Source: Flaccisagitta enflata
Taxonomy: Eukaryota; Chaetognatha; Sagittoidea; Aphragmophora
NCBI GenBank assembly: GCA_965153355.1
Contig: OZ231126.1
Span: 56,296,001-56,360,000 of the forward strand
Direction of reading: 5' to 3'
Length of the DNA: 64,000 nucleotides
A model generated the notes under the pieces. It had not been told where the DNA came from. It saw only the letters and a program-made list of their open reading frames with translations, and ran no database searches. The position numbers and the translations under genes were made by a program. Shown here piece after piece: positions 1-20,214 of this stretch; position 1 is the stretch's first letter; the number at the start of each line of letters is the position of its first letter.

Positions 1-156
1 CTCAGCTTCGCTACGCTCGCACGCTCCTTTCACAGGCTCGCTCACTCACTTCGCTCACTCCCTTGTGGGACAGTTGATATTCTTGAATATGTGTTCACAC
101 TGTTATTGCGTTTCACGGGAACAAACGCGTTTTTGGCGCTCACTAGAAACATGCCC
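1..156 (-). mobile_element. Family R3 MITE, truncated at window edge
   Basis: This is the reverse-complement end of a short inverted-repeat element that recurs near 18960, 26206, 34197 and 49706. Recognisable parts are the CGCTCACTC run, the CACGGGAACAAACGCG stretch and the terminal CTAGAAACATGCCC. No coding content is visible. The other end lies outside the window. Confidence 0.7.
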
Positions 157-391
157 AAAGTTTCTTTTCCCCGCCGAGTTCAAACCCACGCCCGTTCAAC
201 TCAACCCATGTCTTCCCCTTTTCTCTTTCTTCCTTCGCCGTCCCGGTCCCGGTCCCTTTCTGCATATGGAACGCTTAGCTTGATTAAAATCCTGCCCTAC
301 CAACTACAGACTATATATTAGGCTTTTGGTGGACATTTTCATTATCCAAATCGTCGCCGTCTTGGGCCGAGGCTGAGGCCGCTTGAGGGCG

Positions 392-1136
<745 letters not shown>

Positions 1137-1206
1137 AATCCACGGACCGACAGACAAAGCGGGTTATAGAGTCGAGTGTAACTAAGTGTCACCAAGTCTC
1201 TCTTTC

Positions 1207-1380
1207 TAGTCGCGTGCTACGCGACTCATCAACTCGCTTTGTCGGTTCGTCGGTCCGTCACACTTTACTTTTTTTACGGTCTTTGGCCTCAAAGCTCCTC
1301 CCATAATGATGAAGTAAACTCAAATATGGCCCCTGCCCACCCGCACGCGACTTGGGTAACCGTGTATCCGGCATCGTTTT
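1207..1380 (-). mobile_element. Family R1 element
   Basis: A minus-oriented R1 copy. The hairpin end AGTCGCGTGCTACGCGACT is followed by a CGGT/CCGT tetranucleotide block, a CACACTTTAC box, the GCCCACCCGCACGCGACT box and the GTGTATCCGGC end. A fragment of the 3' half in plus orientation lies immediately upstream (about 1141-1190), so the two form an inverted pair. Confidence 0.75.
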
Positions 1381-2344
1381 GTTTCGACCATCCTGGCTCG
1401 TAGCGATCCTATACATCAAAGCTAGTGGGCGCCCGGACAAGGTTCATCTCGCACGTAATGAAGGGTTCTCTTGCTTGATTCCCGAGAACGTATTGAAAAT
1501 GACCCTTTAGGAAACCTCATCCACTAAATTCCAACACCATAACCGGGGCTCCCCGTCTCTTTCACGCGTGCCGGTTTAAAGATGAAGAACTGAGAGAAAG
1601 AGAGAGAGAGAGAGAGCCAGACAAACGACAGACAGCCAGACGGATAGACAGTTTGGGGACAAGCTGACAAGGAGAGAGAAAATGAGAAGAGTGAATTGCC
1701 TGAATACGTATCCTTGATTCATGGCGGATAGCGACATTTATAGGTGATAAAAATAACTCGTAAGAATCTCAAATATATCAAGTTCTAAGTTTTATCAAAA
1801 TCAACATTTCACATGGGCGCATAAACATCCATTAAAGCCATTCCATTGCGATATGTTGCTTTTCGGTTTTCATCGTTAGTACAATTTCTTATCATACTTC
1901 AGAACTGATTGATAAATGATAACCTTGCCCAGTCGAAGGATTTGAGGTATGAAAGATCTGAGGGCTGTGAGGGATCGCCAGATGAGTATGAAGCAGAAGA
2001 ACAAGATTACAAGAGCCTTATATATATGTAGTTTATTCACATGAAGGAACATGTAGCATCAAAAAGACATAGAGACAAAGGGGAAGGGGGAGGGGAGGCA
2101 ATAAGCAGCAATCAGCAAAAAACGCTCGGTATCTAACTTATAAGTCATTTGGACCGCTGCCTTGAAATAGACAGAGAGAAAGAGAATGGTCGAGAAAAAG
2201 GGAGAGAAAGAGTAGAAGGGGGGAAAACCCTAATGCCTTTAATGCCTTTAAAACGCGTGTCTTTCGTGGTTTTCGTTAATTAGTTTGGGAATGAAAAAAA
2301 TTACTCCCGCGAAGGGAAACTGCCTGGAAATAGAATTGGATGGT

Positions 2345-2345
<1 letters not shown>
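1381..2345. other. Unassigned DNA with minor simple repeats
   Basis: Contains a short (GA)n near 1596-1616 and purine-rich runs near 2160-2220. No gene is recognised. Confidence 0.35.
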
Positions 2346-2381
<36 letters not shown>

Positions 2382-2390
2382 GGACAGATG

Positions 2391-2458
<68 letters not shown>

Positions 2459-2460
2459 GG
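2346..2460. repeat. (GA)n then (GACA)n compound microsatellite
   Basis: (GA)n at 2349-2380 grades into a GACA array to about 2459. Open frames across it (RTDRQTDRQ or SVCLSVCL patterns) are artefacts. Confidence 0.97.
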
Positions 2461-3183
2461 CACTCAGATTGATGGCAACAAATGAAGGCTGTGTGCTAGT
2501 TTTTCCTTATTGCATCGGACTTTGGGTATTCTTTATCAATTGCGTGTCATCGTGTGATTAAAAGTGTAATATAGCTAACTAATAACTTCGACATTTTCCG
2601 TTGCTACTTTCACTGTCAGCGCCAACCCTTACTCTGTTGCCGCCCTGATTATAAGCGCCTCATGCTAAATTGTAAACTATGGCATTATTCTGTTGCCGCC
2701 CTGCCTTTTAGTTTTACGCGAGTTGTTTAATCGGTTCTGTTGGTGCAATCGGCGTCTAGGGACAAATTCCTCGCAATTGGGGTTCAAACGGAGACGAGGC
2801 GGGGGTAAAAGATAAGGATGAAAGAAAGAAACTGTTCGACGCGGCGGAGGGGAGGGGGTTAATATAAGCAGGGGTGTATAAAGTCGAGTATTCCCCCCCC
2901 CCGTGGGGGGGGAGGGTAATAAAATCAAAGGGTTTGGAAATGGGGAAGAAAATCAAAGGGTTGAAAAGAAGAAAAAAACAATTTTTTTTAAAGATTTTAC
3001 ACTTTTGACAGTTCCAAAAGATAGTACTTGACTACTACAACACTATCTGAAACTATTCTGACCATACTTATACTATATTTTTACTCTATGGGGAAGAAAA
3101 TCAAATGATTTTTCAAGGAAGGAAGGAAGGAAATCAAAGACCGGGGGGGGGGGAAGAAATCAAAGGCCGAAATGTTTGATAAA

Positions 3184-3905
3184 CTTTTTGGGCAGCGGCC
3201 CCGAAGGAGACAAAGTCCTGTAGAAGTCCACAGGGGGAATCTGTCCGTCTGTCTATCCATCTGTTTCTCCATCTGTTTGTCCATTCGTCTGTCCGACCAT
3301 CCATCCGTCCATCTGTAAGTCCGTCCATCTGTCCATCCGTCCATCCGTCCGTCCCCTCCTGCCCCATCCTCAGGGCTTCGTCTCCTTCAGGGCCTATTCT
3401 AACCCAAATTCTGCCAAATAGCCCAAATCAAAGCATCATGGCCCAAATCTGAGCAAAATAGCCCAAATCAAAGCATAATGGCCCAAATCCAAGCAAAATG
3501 GTTCAAATCTGTCCAGAAAAGTCTCAATTCTAGCCCTGAAGTCCATCATTTTGGCCCCTAAGACCTATATTGCGGCCTCTGATACCTGGATTCAGACCGG
3601 ATTTGGGCCATTAGGCTTGGATTTTTGCCATTTTGCTTAGATTTGGGCCATATTGTTTGGATTCAGGCTATTTGGCAGAATTTTGGGTCAGAATAGGCCT
3701 CAAAGGAGACGAATCCCTGAGGATGGTAAGGGGGGGAACAAATGGACGGACAGACAGATGGATGGATGGACTGATGGACAGACAGATTCCCCCTGTGTTC
3801 TTCAGGACTTTGTCTCCTTTGGGGACGCTGCCCTGCTCCCCCTCAATTTGAATCACACACTACTCAAGCAGGGCACGGGTACTGCTGACCATGTACTGCC
3901 TTTGG
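3184..3905. mobile_element. Family R2 inverted-repeat element
   Basis: The left end is GGGCAGCGGCCCC followed by a GTCCTGTAGAAGTCCACAGG block. The mirrored right end is near 3786-3835, followed by the GCAGGGCACGGGTACTGCTGACC tail. The interior carries degenerate GCCCAAATC(A/C)AAGCAAAATG units of about 20 bp and GGAC/CCGT tetranucleotide blocks. It appears non-autonomous, with no open frame of interest. Confidence 0.7.
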
Positions 3906-4343
3906 GCTGCTATTTCTTTCAAAAGAAACTTTTTTATGAAAGACATAAGCCTGAAATTTACCAAAATTTTAAGAACGAAATAATAGACTGTCCAGACTGA
4001 GATTTAGTTTTGGAAATTTTTTAAGAAATTGTTTCAAGAAAATTAATGAAATTAAGGACAATATTTCAAATTTTTCTGAAACTTGGTAGTTTATCTAAAA
4101 AAAGACCACTTCTTTAATGGTTTTGCCTGTCAAATTAGGCAAGATATTCAATGTTCTTTAGGAATGAACAGTTTTTTCCCTAAAGATACATGAATATATC
4201 ATTACATGATGTATCTACATTTTTTTTTTTTGCGTTTTAAACGCGTCGAAAAAATTAAGAACAATCTAAAACACATTGAGCCTCGAAATGGCCAAAAATT
4301 TAGGAGAACTCAGGCTGTGTTCAAAATATGTTGTCTCTTAAAA
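3906..4343. other. Unassigned AT-rich DNA
   Basis: No coding, RNA or repeat signature is recognised. Confidence 0.35.
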
Positions 4344-4585
4344 CAAGGCCGGATACACGGCTACCCCAGTCGCGTGCGGGTGGGCAGGGGCCATAATTGA
4401 GGTCAGTGGAACATTTGGGCAGGAGCAATAAGGCCAAAACCCCCATTAACGCCGAAAAAGTAAAGTGTGACGGACGGACGGACCGATGGACGGACGGACC
4501 GACGGACGAACGGACGGACGGACCGACGGACCGACGGACGGACCGACAAAGCGGGGTGTAGAGTCGCGTAGCACGCGCTTAAAAA
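4344..4585 (+). mobile_element. Family R1 element, full-length reference copy
   Basis: A good plus-strand representative. It starts AAGGCCGGATACACGG, followed by CAGTCGCGTGCGGGTGGGC, GGGCAGGAGCA and AAAGTAAAGTGTGACGG boxes, a GGAC/CGAC array, then CAAAGCGGGGTGTAGAG and the terminal near-palindrome GTCGCGTAGCACGCG before a short A run. It encodes nothing. The hairpin end next to CTAAAA-type sequence superficially recalls Helitron ends, but no TC start is seen. Confidence 0.8.
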
Positions 4586-4642
4586 CGTGTGTACGAAAAA
4601 AAGTAGGTATGGTAAAACGAAAGAGATTAAACTCGCAAAAAT

Positions 4643-4703
<61 letters not shown>
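4643..4703. repeat. (CAGA)n microsatellite
   Basis: A tetranucleotide array of about 15 units. Confidence 0.97.
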
Positions 4704-5015
4704 AATTAGAGTCTCGAAGATAGAGAAAGGGAGGGTGACAGAGATACAGTGAGAGAAAGTGGCAGAGGCCGGCGTTTGAAAAGGAAAGAAATTAGCGAGT
4801 GAAAATGTTTTAACGCAACGTGGTGACTTTTAATTGGTTCGCTGCCGCTGTCGTGGTGACTTTTAATTGGTTTGCTGTCGCTCTAATGAAGAACCGAAAA
4901 GTCGTTAGCAATCCCTCATGGCACAACCACCGGCTACAACAACAACAATGATGACGACAACAACAACAACAAAAGCAACAGAAGCAACAACACCAGAAAA
5001 ATGAAAATAACAACA

Positions 5016-5160
5016 AAAACAGAAACAAATACAAAAACAAAAGCAAAAACAAAAACAAAAACAAAAACAAAAACAAAAACAAAAACAAAATCAAAAACAA
5101 AAACAAAAACAAAAACAAAAATAAAAACAAAAACAAAAACAAAAACAAAAACAAAAACAG
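5016..5160. repeat. (AAAACA)n hexanucleotide array
   Basis: A nearly perfect 6-bp repeat with a few single-base changes. The Thr-Lys and Phe-Val-Leu open frames across it are artefacts. Confidence 0.97.
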
Positions 5161-5369
5161 ACTGCGAAATGAGAGAAACACCCAAACCATCAGGCTTTAC
5201 AGTTTACACCCTGGCCACCATGAATGCGAATATCGACCGTTTTTGTCTCTCGCCTGAAAACCGCCCCCAAGTGCAGTCTATTCTTAGATCTTGAGCCAAG
5301 TTAACAGATAAACAGAAAGAACGGCGACAGAAAGAAAAAACAAAAGAAAGAAAGAGTAAAAAAGAAAGA

Positions 5370-5755
5370 ATGAATAAGTGAATGAATGAATGAATGAATG
5401 AATGAATGAATGAATGAATGAATGAATGAATGAATGAATGAATGAATTAAAGAATGAATGAATAAATGAATGAATGAATGAATGAATGAATGAATGAATG
5501 AATGAATGAATGAATGAATGAATGAATGAATGAATGGATGAATGAATGAATGAATTAATGAATGATTAATGACCAATGAATGAATTCATGAATGAATGAC
5601 CGAATGAATGAACGAATGAATGAATGAATTTATGAATGAATGAATGAATGAATGAATGAATGAATGTATGAATAAATGAATGAATGAATGAATGAATGAA
5701 TGAATGAATGAATGAATGAATGAATGAATGAATGAATGAATGAATGAATGAAAGA
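5370..5755. repeat. (GAAT)n microsatellite, about 385 bp
   Basis: A long GAAT array with interruptions at about 5447, 5555-5630 and 5670. A second such array lies at 14857-15000. Confidence 0.97.
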
Positions 5756-6009
5756 TTTAATGAACGTTACTAAGGGACTGATAAACGGGCGATCCGCAGA
5801 GCGAACAGATATTTGATGAGGCTTGATGGGCACATCGACCGTTGGACCGACCGACTGACCGACGTGACGGAGGGGCGGACCCACTAATAAGACTCTTTAA
5901 GACAGCTACGGTGACGCATCTCAAAAGAGAAAGTCAACAGTGTCAATTGCCACAGATTCACTTTCGACCTCGTTCCGGCGTTGATTCTCCACTTCATTAA
6001 CGACTTTGT

Positions 6010-6790
6010 GACACCGGACTCATTGGGGGCGTCGTCTGCAGTGTCGTCAGCGGCGTCGTCGACGTCGGGGCTTCGTCTGCAGTGTCGTCTGAAGTGTCGT
6101 CTGCAGTGTTGTCTGCGGCGTCGTCTCCAGTGTCATCTGCAGTGTTGTTGGCGGCGTGGTCTTCTGAGTCGTCTGCAGTGTCGCCCTCCGTGTCGTCCAT
6201 CGCGTCGTCTCCGGTGTCATCTGCAGCGTCGTCTGCGGTGGCGTCTCCAGTGTCGTCTGCAGTGTCTTCTGCGGCGTCGTCTCCTGTGTCATCTGCAGTG
6301 TCGTCTGCGGCGTCGTCTCCTGTGTCATCTGCAGTGTCTTCGGCGGTGTCATCTCCTGTGTCATCTGCAGTGTCGTCTGCGGCGTCGTCTCCTGTGTCAT
6401 CTGCAGTGTCGTCTGCGACGTCGTCTCCTGTGTCATCTGCAGTGTCTTCTGCGGCGTCGTCTCCTGTGTCGTCTGCAGTGTCTTCGGCGGTGTCATCTCC
6501 TGTGTCATCTGCAGTGTCGTCTGCGGCGTCGTCTCCTGTGTCGTCTGCAGTGTCGTCTGCGGCGGCGTCTCCAGTGTCATCTGCAGTGTCTTCGGCGGTG
6601 TCATCTCCTGTGTCGTCTGCAGTGTCTTCGGCGGTGTCATCTCCTGTGTCATCTGCAGTGTCGTCTGCGGCGTCGTCTCCTGTGTCGTCTGCAGTGTCGT
6701 CTGCGGCGGCGTCTCCAGTGTCATCTGCAGTGTCTTCGGCGGTGTCATCTCCTGTGTCGTCTGCAGTGTCGCTTTCGGTGTCGTCCACGG
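6010..6790. repeat. 36-bp minisatellite (MS1), possible Asp-rich 12-residue repeat
   Basis: About 20 degenerate 36-bp units made of GTCGTCTGCAGTGTC-type modules. The period is a multiple of three and stops are rare, so several frames stay open. The minus-strand frame 6788-5997 (263 codons) gives an orderly DDTADDTGDDAADDT-type repeat that is very acidic. I see no flanking exon that proves expression. The core is similar to the minisatellite at 39330-39940 on the opposite strand. Confidence 0.8.
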
Positions 6791-6849
6791 CGTCACTGAC
6801 CCGAAGACACTCGAATTTTGATTTAGCAGCAATCGGAGCTTAAAGAAGA

Positions 6850-7385
6850 GGACACTGCGAGATAAAGAATTAGGTAGCACCCAGTAGATAGGTTAATTCA
6901 CAAATGACAGCCGTGATTTAGCAAAGTTTTTGAAAGTGACTACGGGTGACTACGGGTCAGAGTAGGGCGTCAGTGGGCAATGAGAGGTGGTAGACCACAG
7001 AAACCTATCTACATCTACAAAATGCCTACGGGTTGATCCACCGGTGCAGGGTGAGTTTGGTGATGGTCTGATGTCATCTGTGATGAAGCATAGATTTTGA
7101 AAGTGAGTGACAAATGCATTGGCGATTCAAGGTTGATTGGCGCTGAAAGAAAGGAGGATACAAAAAAGCAGGATGAAGAAAAGAAAGGAAAGGCGTTGAC
7201 GAGGTTAGAAAGTATTTGGCTGAGAGAGTGGATGACGATGATGTTGGGTGCAAGAAAAAAAGAAAAGAAAAAGAAAAGAGAAGAAAGAGGACAGAGAGTT
7301 TTAAGAGAAGAAGTCCTTAGTTTTAAGGCGTTGACGAATCTGAATATGGATGAGAAACACAAATTGGAATGCGACAGAAAGACAG
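6850..7385. other. Unassigned DNA
   Basis: Purine-rich, with no recognised gene. The open frames on both strands (7015-7479 and 7097-7432) run into the adjacent (GA)n and look like shadows. Confidence 0.35.
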
Positions 7386-7386
7386 A

Positions 7387-7387
<1 letters not shown>

Positions 7388-7426
<39 letters not shown>
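7388..7426. repeat. (GA)n microsatellite
   Basis: A dinucleotide array of about 38 bp. Confidence 0.95.
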
Positions 7427-7431
<5 letters not shown>

Positions 7432-8171
7432 AAGAGTAAGAAATACGCAAAAAAGTAAGGAATACGCAATCAGTCGCATGGAATGGAATAGTTGTCATAA
7501 AATACGTGGCTACAATATCATGAAATGAACAAAAAAAACGCAAAGTTTTCCAATAAAAGTAAGTTTTCTCACAATCTCTTTTTAAATTTTGATGGTCGCT
7601 AAACACGACTTGGGGCAAGAGGTGAACATCTGCAATAAACAGATTTATAAATGCACAGAGCTTCAAAATGGTCATGAAATTTGCCATGTTTTTTTCTTAT
7701 TGCTTGGATGTGAATTGTGAAACATTGAAAACTATGTTGTTCACTTTTTTTGACAAAGTTATTTACTCACATTTTTAGTCATTTTGTGTTTATGGTTGAC
7801 TCTGCCGCGCTGCCCCGGTCCAGATAACCTTGCAGGTCCCAACTTAAGCGCCCCACTGCTCCTACCTCTGGCCATACCCCTAACCAACCCATCCAATATA
7901 TGAAGCCGTGTATACATCTGGCCTTGTTCGGCGTTAAGCGATATCTGTTTTTCTCTCCCTTCGATCTTCCTCCATGCTCATCCTCCTCATGTCTTGACTT
8001 TTCTCTCCTTCTTTCATTCTTTTTCCTCCTTCATCTTCATTAGGCTGATTAGCAGATTCCGTTGTCTCTCGAAAATCCGCTTTTGGCTCCATCTTCGCCT
8101 CGTTAACAAAATCTGGAAAACAAAAGAAATTCAAAAACCGTTTTGTCGAAAACCGATGGATGGGAGGAAAG

Positions 8172-8173
<2 letters not shown>

Positions 8174-8219
<46 letters not shown>
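8174..8219. repeat. (GA)n microsatellite
   Basis: A dinucleotide array of about 45 bp. The 7440-8170 interval before it holds nothing recognised. Confidence 0.95.
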
Positions 8220-8222
<3 letters not shown>

Positions 8223-8280
8223 AGACTGACTAACTGACTCGAAAACGCATCGAAACTTGTAGACGTGCATTTTTTTTTCT

Positions 8281-8458
8281 TTTTAGTTGCGGGCACGCAA
8301 CTCTATAAGAGGCTTTGTTTGTCCGACCGTCCGTCCGTCGGTTGGTTGGTCGGTCGGTCCGTCCGTCCGTCACGCTTGAGTTGAAAAGTGGGGAAAACGC
8401 GTATTTCCGCCCCTGCCCACCCGTCCGCAACTGATGGCCGTGTATCCGGCCTTGTTTT
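8281..8458 (-). mobile_element. Family R1 element
   Basis: A minus-oriented copy. The terminal hairpin AGTTGCGGGCACGCAACT has compensating changes relative to the reference AGTCGCG...CGCGACT. It is followed by a CCGT/CGGT array, the CCTGCCCACCCGTCCGCAACT box and the CGTGTATCCGGCCTTG end. Confidence 0.8.
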
Positions 8459-8542
8459 ATTTGACATGAATAAAACTCCTCGGATTCTAAGCTTTGGTGA
8501 AGCGCAATTTACAAAAATGCATGTATCATATCATCAATCTAT

Positions 8543-8653
<111 letters not shown>

Positions 8654-8919
8654 TACTCTCTCTCCAATTTCCTTTCATTCCCTCTCTGCCTTTGTTACTT
8701 TTGTCGTTCGTGCGCCAATCTGGCATCAAAGTGTTTATTGCTTTTCTACCGCAGTTTATTGAACCAAATGATGTTGTCGCAGTCTTCAGCACCATGACGC
8801 CAAGAAGAAGACGCCAAGAAGAAGACGCTAACAAGAAGAAGATGAGGAGACCGCGAGAACCACCTTATGGGAAGGAGAAAGATTGTCACCATCGACCAGT
8901 AAGGAAGACAGAAAGAATA

Positions 8920-9022
8920 TGATATGGGAAAATATTGGCTGGAAAAACTGTCAAATTGAACCACTATCAAATATCCACGCAAAAATGAAAAGGACAGCAT
9001 TGGCATGAGACTGCAGTTTTAG

Positions 9023-9103
<81 letters not shown>

Positions 9104-9272
9104 TCGACACACAGACACACAGAGAGATATACAGAGACAGACACACGGACACACAGACACACAGACAGACACACAGACACACAGAATAAGATATGGGTAA
9201 ATATTGGCTAGAAAAACTATCAAATTGAACCAAGGATAGCATTGGCATGATACTGCAGATTTACTTCTAGCA

Positions 9273-9320
<48 letters not shown>
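8920..9320. repeat. Segmental direct duplication with GA/GACA/CA arrays
   Basis: The block at 8920-9050 (ATATTGGCTGGAAAAACTGTC ... GCATTGGCATGAGACTGCAG ... GA array) recurs at 9186-9300 with a few changes and an internal deletion. Each copy ends in GA then GACA repeats, and a CA/CACAGA array lies between them. Confidence 0.85.
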
Positions 9321-9323
<3 letters not shown>

Positions 9324-9329
9324 GACACA

Positions 9330-10920
9330 CAGAAACACAGACAGATAAAGCTATCTTTCGTGGCCTCTTCACTCGAAATGATGATTACATGTCATGGTAT
9401 TCTTAAAGGTCTTTTTGTCTCCTTCTCATATCCACTCTTACGTTTCGTTGATGTTATCTCTGACGGCATGAAGCCATGAAAATTGAAATGACTTCTCTTA
9501 TCTATCGGACTTGAATCTCTATTCATTAGGAGCCCAAACAGGTATTCGCTGAGTCATATTCAACTTGCTATCTACAACTCTGTTGCCAAGTTAGATGGTT
9601 ACTAGACAGAGTCGCCGCCTCCGTTGTACTCTAGACTCTCTCGTGCGTGCTTTTCTCGATAACCTGCTCAATTTGAAAGCTCTTTCAGTTTCAATGATGG
9701 TTTATCGATCATTTTTGATCTTTATTGATATCTATTGAACACTCTGTATTTTCATCTTGTAATTCCGATTAGGCAGTTTCTCTGTCTACACTGATGTGTG
9801 AATAAACATCATATATATCTTCAACTAGAGATTGTGCTTACATCTGTACCGTGAATTGAAACGTGTTTTGGACAGGAGAGTAAAATGTAGCTATAGTTAC
9901 AGGTGCATCTAGGATCCCTCCGATCAAAAACCGGCCACTGGTTACTAAGACGGTAAATTATTGATGGTAGAATTTAGTGTTTCAAACCATATTATGCATA
10001 ATTTTCTAGGGCAAATTGTCTCTACGGTCACTTGATGTGTGCTTTTTTGTCATAAGCTGATCTCACAGGTACTTTAGGTTATGCAAATTACATAGAAAAA
10101 GGTAAGAAAATCAAGGTTTTTTGGTGAAATTTTGCTTACATTTTTTTTCCCTTTGGTCGAAATTCTATGACTCTCGAATGCAGCAAAATTTTGCATTTTC
10201 AAAAACATATTCCCCTGTCAGTGAATATAAATGTATTTTTCAGAATTTTGCAGTAACTTTCATTTATCAATCTTGGCCATATCAAGTTGATTTTCATATT
10301 AGAACCTTTTTGATTGATTTTTTTGGTATGATTATTCAGTTTTACTTAAATTCATTTTTCTTTTTCGACCCCCGTTGAAACAAAGAATGCTGGCTTCGGA
10401 GGCTCACTGTCCTGAGCAATTCAGACAATCACCACCGGCAAAGTATAATCGTATCCATTGCTTTGAGGAGGTAAAAAGAAAAGCCTGTGAAGTGCTTATT
10501 TAGATTGTAGAATGACTGCATTTTCAATCTTCCATGATAATTCTAATGCTCATAATTTGGTCATTTGGTCTAGCCAAAAATGATTCAAAACGTACCCAGG
10601 CCAGTTTTCGATTCGGTGATGGCTGTATTACTGTTGAAGACCAGTAAACAGCAGCATAGAAAATGTCAAATGGATGAATGAAATTTCAGGAATTTTGACC
10701 AATTCAAGAATCATTTCTAGAGGAGGCAGAAGTTACGCTCGGGATAGGGGAAGGGTGAGATGGTTATTAGTCGCGAATTCGCGTCTCTATAGTTTCGCCC
10801 GTCCATCCGTCCACCCATCATGATCCGTCAGTCCACTACCCAAGAGTCGAAATGCTCGATGTTTTATTTCAGAAAATATGAAATTTGGAAAAAATGTTTA
10901 TAGCTTTTAAGTCATTTTGC
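9330..10920. other. Unassigned DNA, 1.6 kb
   Basis: AT-rich, with scattered short open frames (the longest is 85 codons at 10121-10378, with no recognisable motif). A fragment near 10770-10812 resembles the hairpin end of family R1. No gene is claimed. Confidence 0.35.
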
Positions 10921-10922
10921 TG

Positions 10923-11867
10923 TTAGGGCAGCGGCCCCAAAGGGCCGATGTCCTGTAGGACACAGGGGTGAATTTCCTTACATCCGTCTGTCCGTACATA
11001 TGTCTGTACATACCTCCGTACGTACGTACGTCCCCCCCCCCCAAGTTTCTCAATTCTCAAATTGCCATTAGATAACATGGGAAAATGACAAAATGCAAAC
11101 TCCCCGTTGAATAACGTGGAAAAATGACAACTTGCAAACTTCCCATTGAATAACATGGAAAATTTACAAAACATAGAAGAATGCATATTTTTAATCGAAT
11201 AACATGGAAAATTTAAAAAAAAATGAAAAAAATGCAAAATTGCGATTGGATAACATGGAAAATTGACAAAAAATGAAATTCTCATCGAATAACATGGAAA
11301 ATTGACAAGAAATTGTAGAAAATATACAATAGCCCACTATAGAAATACGCTTTTTCATGGCGAGGCTCTCTATCCAAGGAATCTGACTCGAAATCATGTA
11401 TATAGATGGTCCAACACAAAAATTTGACCACGGGACTTCTCTAAAGTGTGCCCGCCACCACCCCCATATCCCATAGGAAATGCACATGAGGATTTTGGTC
11501 TGCAGAGCCTCCTATCTTTTATAATTGGAAATGGGGTATGTGGCGGGCACACTTTATAGAAGCCCCATGGCCAAATTTTTGTCATGGACCATCTATTTTC
11601 ATGATTTTGAGTCATATCTCTTCGATAGAGAACTTTTCTATGAAAAAGTGTGTTTTCTTAGTGGGCTAATATAAAACTCCCATTGAATATCATGGAAATT
11701 GCTCCAAAGGCCTGAAATATGCCTACACAGGACGTAAGGAAATTCACCCCTGTTTCCTACAGGACATCAGCCCTTTGGGGTCGCTGCCCTGCTCTCACTC
11801 TACTTTTTCAGCTGATCGCTCCAAGCAGGGCATCGGGTACCGCTGACCATGTGCAATCCTTGGATGA
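10923..11867. mobile_element. Family R2 element carrying a nested foldback
   Basis: The left end is GGGCAGCGGCCCCAAAGGG with a GATGTCCTGTAGGACACAGG block. The mirrored end at about 11725-11800 is followed by the AAGCAGGGCATCGGGTACCGC tail. The interior has about 38-bp units containing GAATAACATGGAAAATTGACA-like sequence and is interrupted by the foldback at 11328-11672. Confidence 0.8.
11328..11672. repeat. Foldback (inverted repeat) inside an R2 element
   Basis: The arms mirror each other: TAGCCCACTATAGAAA ... GTGTGCCCGCCACCA on the left against TGGCGGGCACACTTTATAGA ... TTAGTGGGCTA on the right, with about 85% identity by eye and a short central spacer. Confidence 0.8.
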
Positions 11868-11989
11868 CTTGTTGTTTTTTCCTTTGCCATGGTTGTCACC
11901 ATTTCACCTATCTTCATGTTTCATATCTTCTTTTCATGTCTTAAATCTTCCTTTCATACCTCATTAATTGTTGGACTTTGGAGTATGGA

Positions 11990-12390
11990 ATCACATTGTC
12001 AACACACCACTGAGACAACTAAAAACGATGAAAAATAATGAACGATTTCTTCCTCAATGATACATTTATCCATGACCCCTCGAATGCAATCCGCAATCTG
12101 ATCATTGCTCATACAGATATAAGGCACGATTCGAGAATCGCTGGGCAAACTATGAGTAATATGTCCACACCCTGTAATACCAATTTTACACTTACACACA
12201 GGGTCGTTTCTAACTCTGGAATGTTATGGTACTATTTCCATGGCGCATGATCTAAAAAAAAAAGTTAAATCACATATTAATGGATTTATCTCTATGATTC
12301 AGTCTATAACTGATGTCACAAAGTGTGGACATATTTCTTATAGTTGGCCCGGCGAATCTCGGATCTTACCACGTGTATCTACTTTGAAAC
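11990..12390. repeat. Degenerate foldback upstream of gene A
   Basis: GAGAATCGCTGGGCAAACTA...ATATGTCCACACCCTGTAA near 12130-12180 is inverted near 12310-12362 (TGTGGACATAT...TAGTTGGCCCGGCGAATCTC). No coding signal is seen. Confidence 0.6.
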
Positions 12391-12893
12391 CTTCAACTAC
12401 CTGCTCAAGTACCTGGCAACAGAGCACCGCGCAAGAATGACGGAGCGGGATTTTAGAAATGAACGAAATGGCGCTGAAGTTCCTCAAACTGCGCAGACGA
12501 CATTAGGAAAAAGTTTTCGGCGGATAATTTCCTCATAGCATGTGAATCTCAATTCTCAAATTTTGCCTCTCCTTCGTTATTTTGGGTAAATTAGTCGAAT
12601 ACAACTTTTTCGTTGGATTGAACAAGGTTGGTACTACTTCTAATGACTGATTCAGAAACCGCATTGCAAAAAACTTCAGGCATGGCAACCATTAAAACGA
12701 AACACACCCGCGAGTATTCTGTACTCACGTGATCAATAAAACTTGTATGCATGTATCGTTTATCACATTTATGCACTGCTCAATGTCCGCAAGATCTGAA
12801 AGATTTCAGTGAAGCCTTTATGCGAATCCGGAGGAAATCTGCAAATTTTATCTCACGAGCACGTGGCTGTGACTGTGTCGCAATTTTTTTCAG

Positions 12894-12934
12894 GTCTTTA
12901 CTCCTTTGGGGTGTCATTGCGTGGAACACTCACA
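12894..12934 (+). promoter_or_regulatory. 5' UTR part of gene A first coding exon
   Basis: A strong acceptor (CGCAATTTTTTTCAG) ends at 12893, so an upstream non-coding exon is likely. The sequence just before the ATG (GTCATTGCGTGGAACACTCACA) is matched in part by GTCATTCCTTGAAACGCTAAAA before the gene B start at 22328, supporting a shared duplicated 5' region. Confidence 0.5.

Positions 12935-20214
<7,280 letters not shown>

Noticed and set aside
8692-8922. Arg/Lys-rich frame MTPRRRRQEEDANKKK...
   Set aside because: It derives from a GAAGAAGACGCC-type tandem stretch with no splice or homology support.
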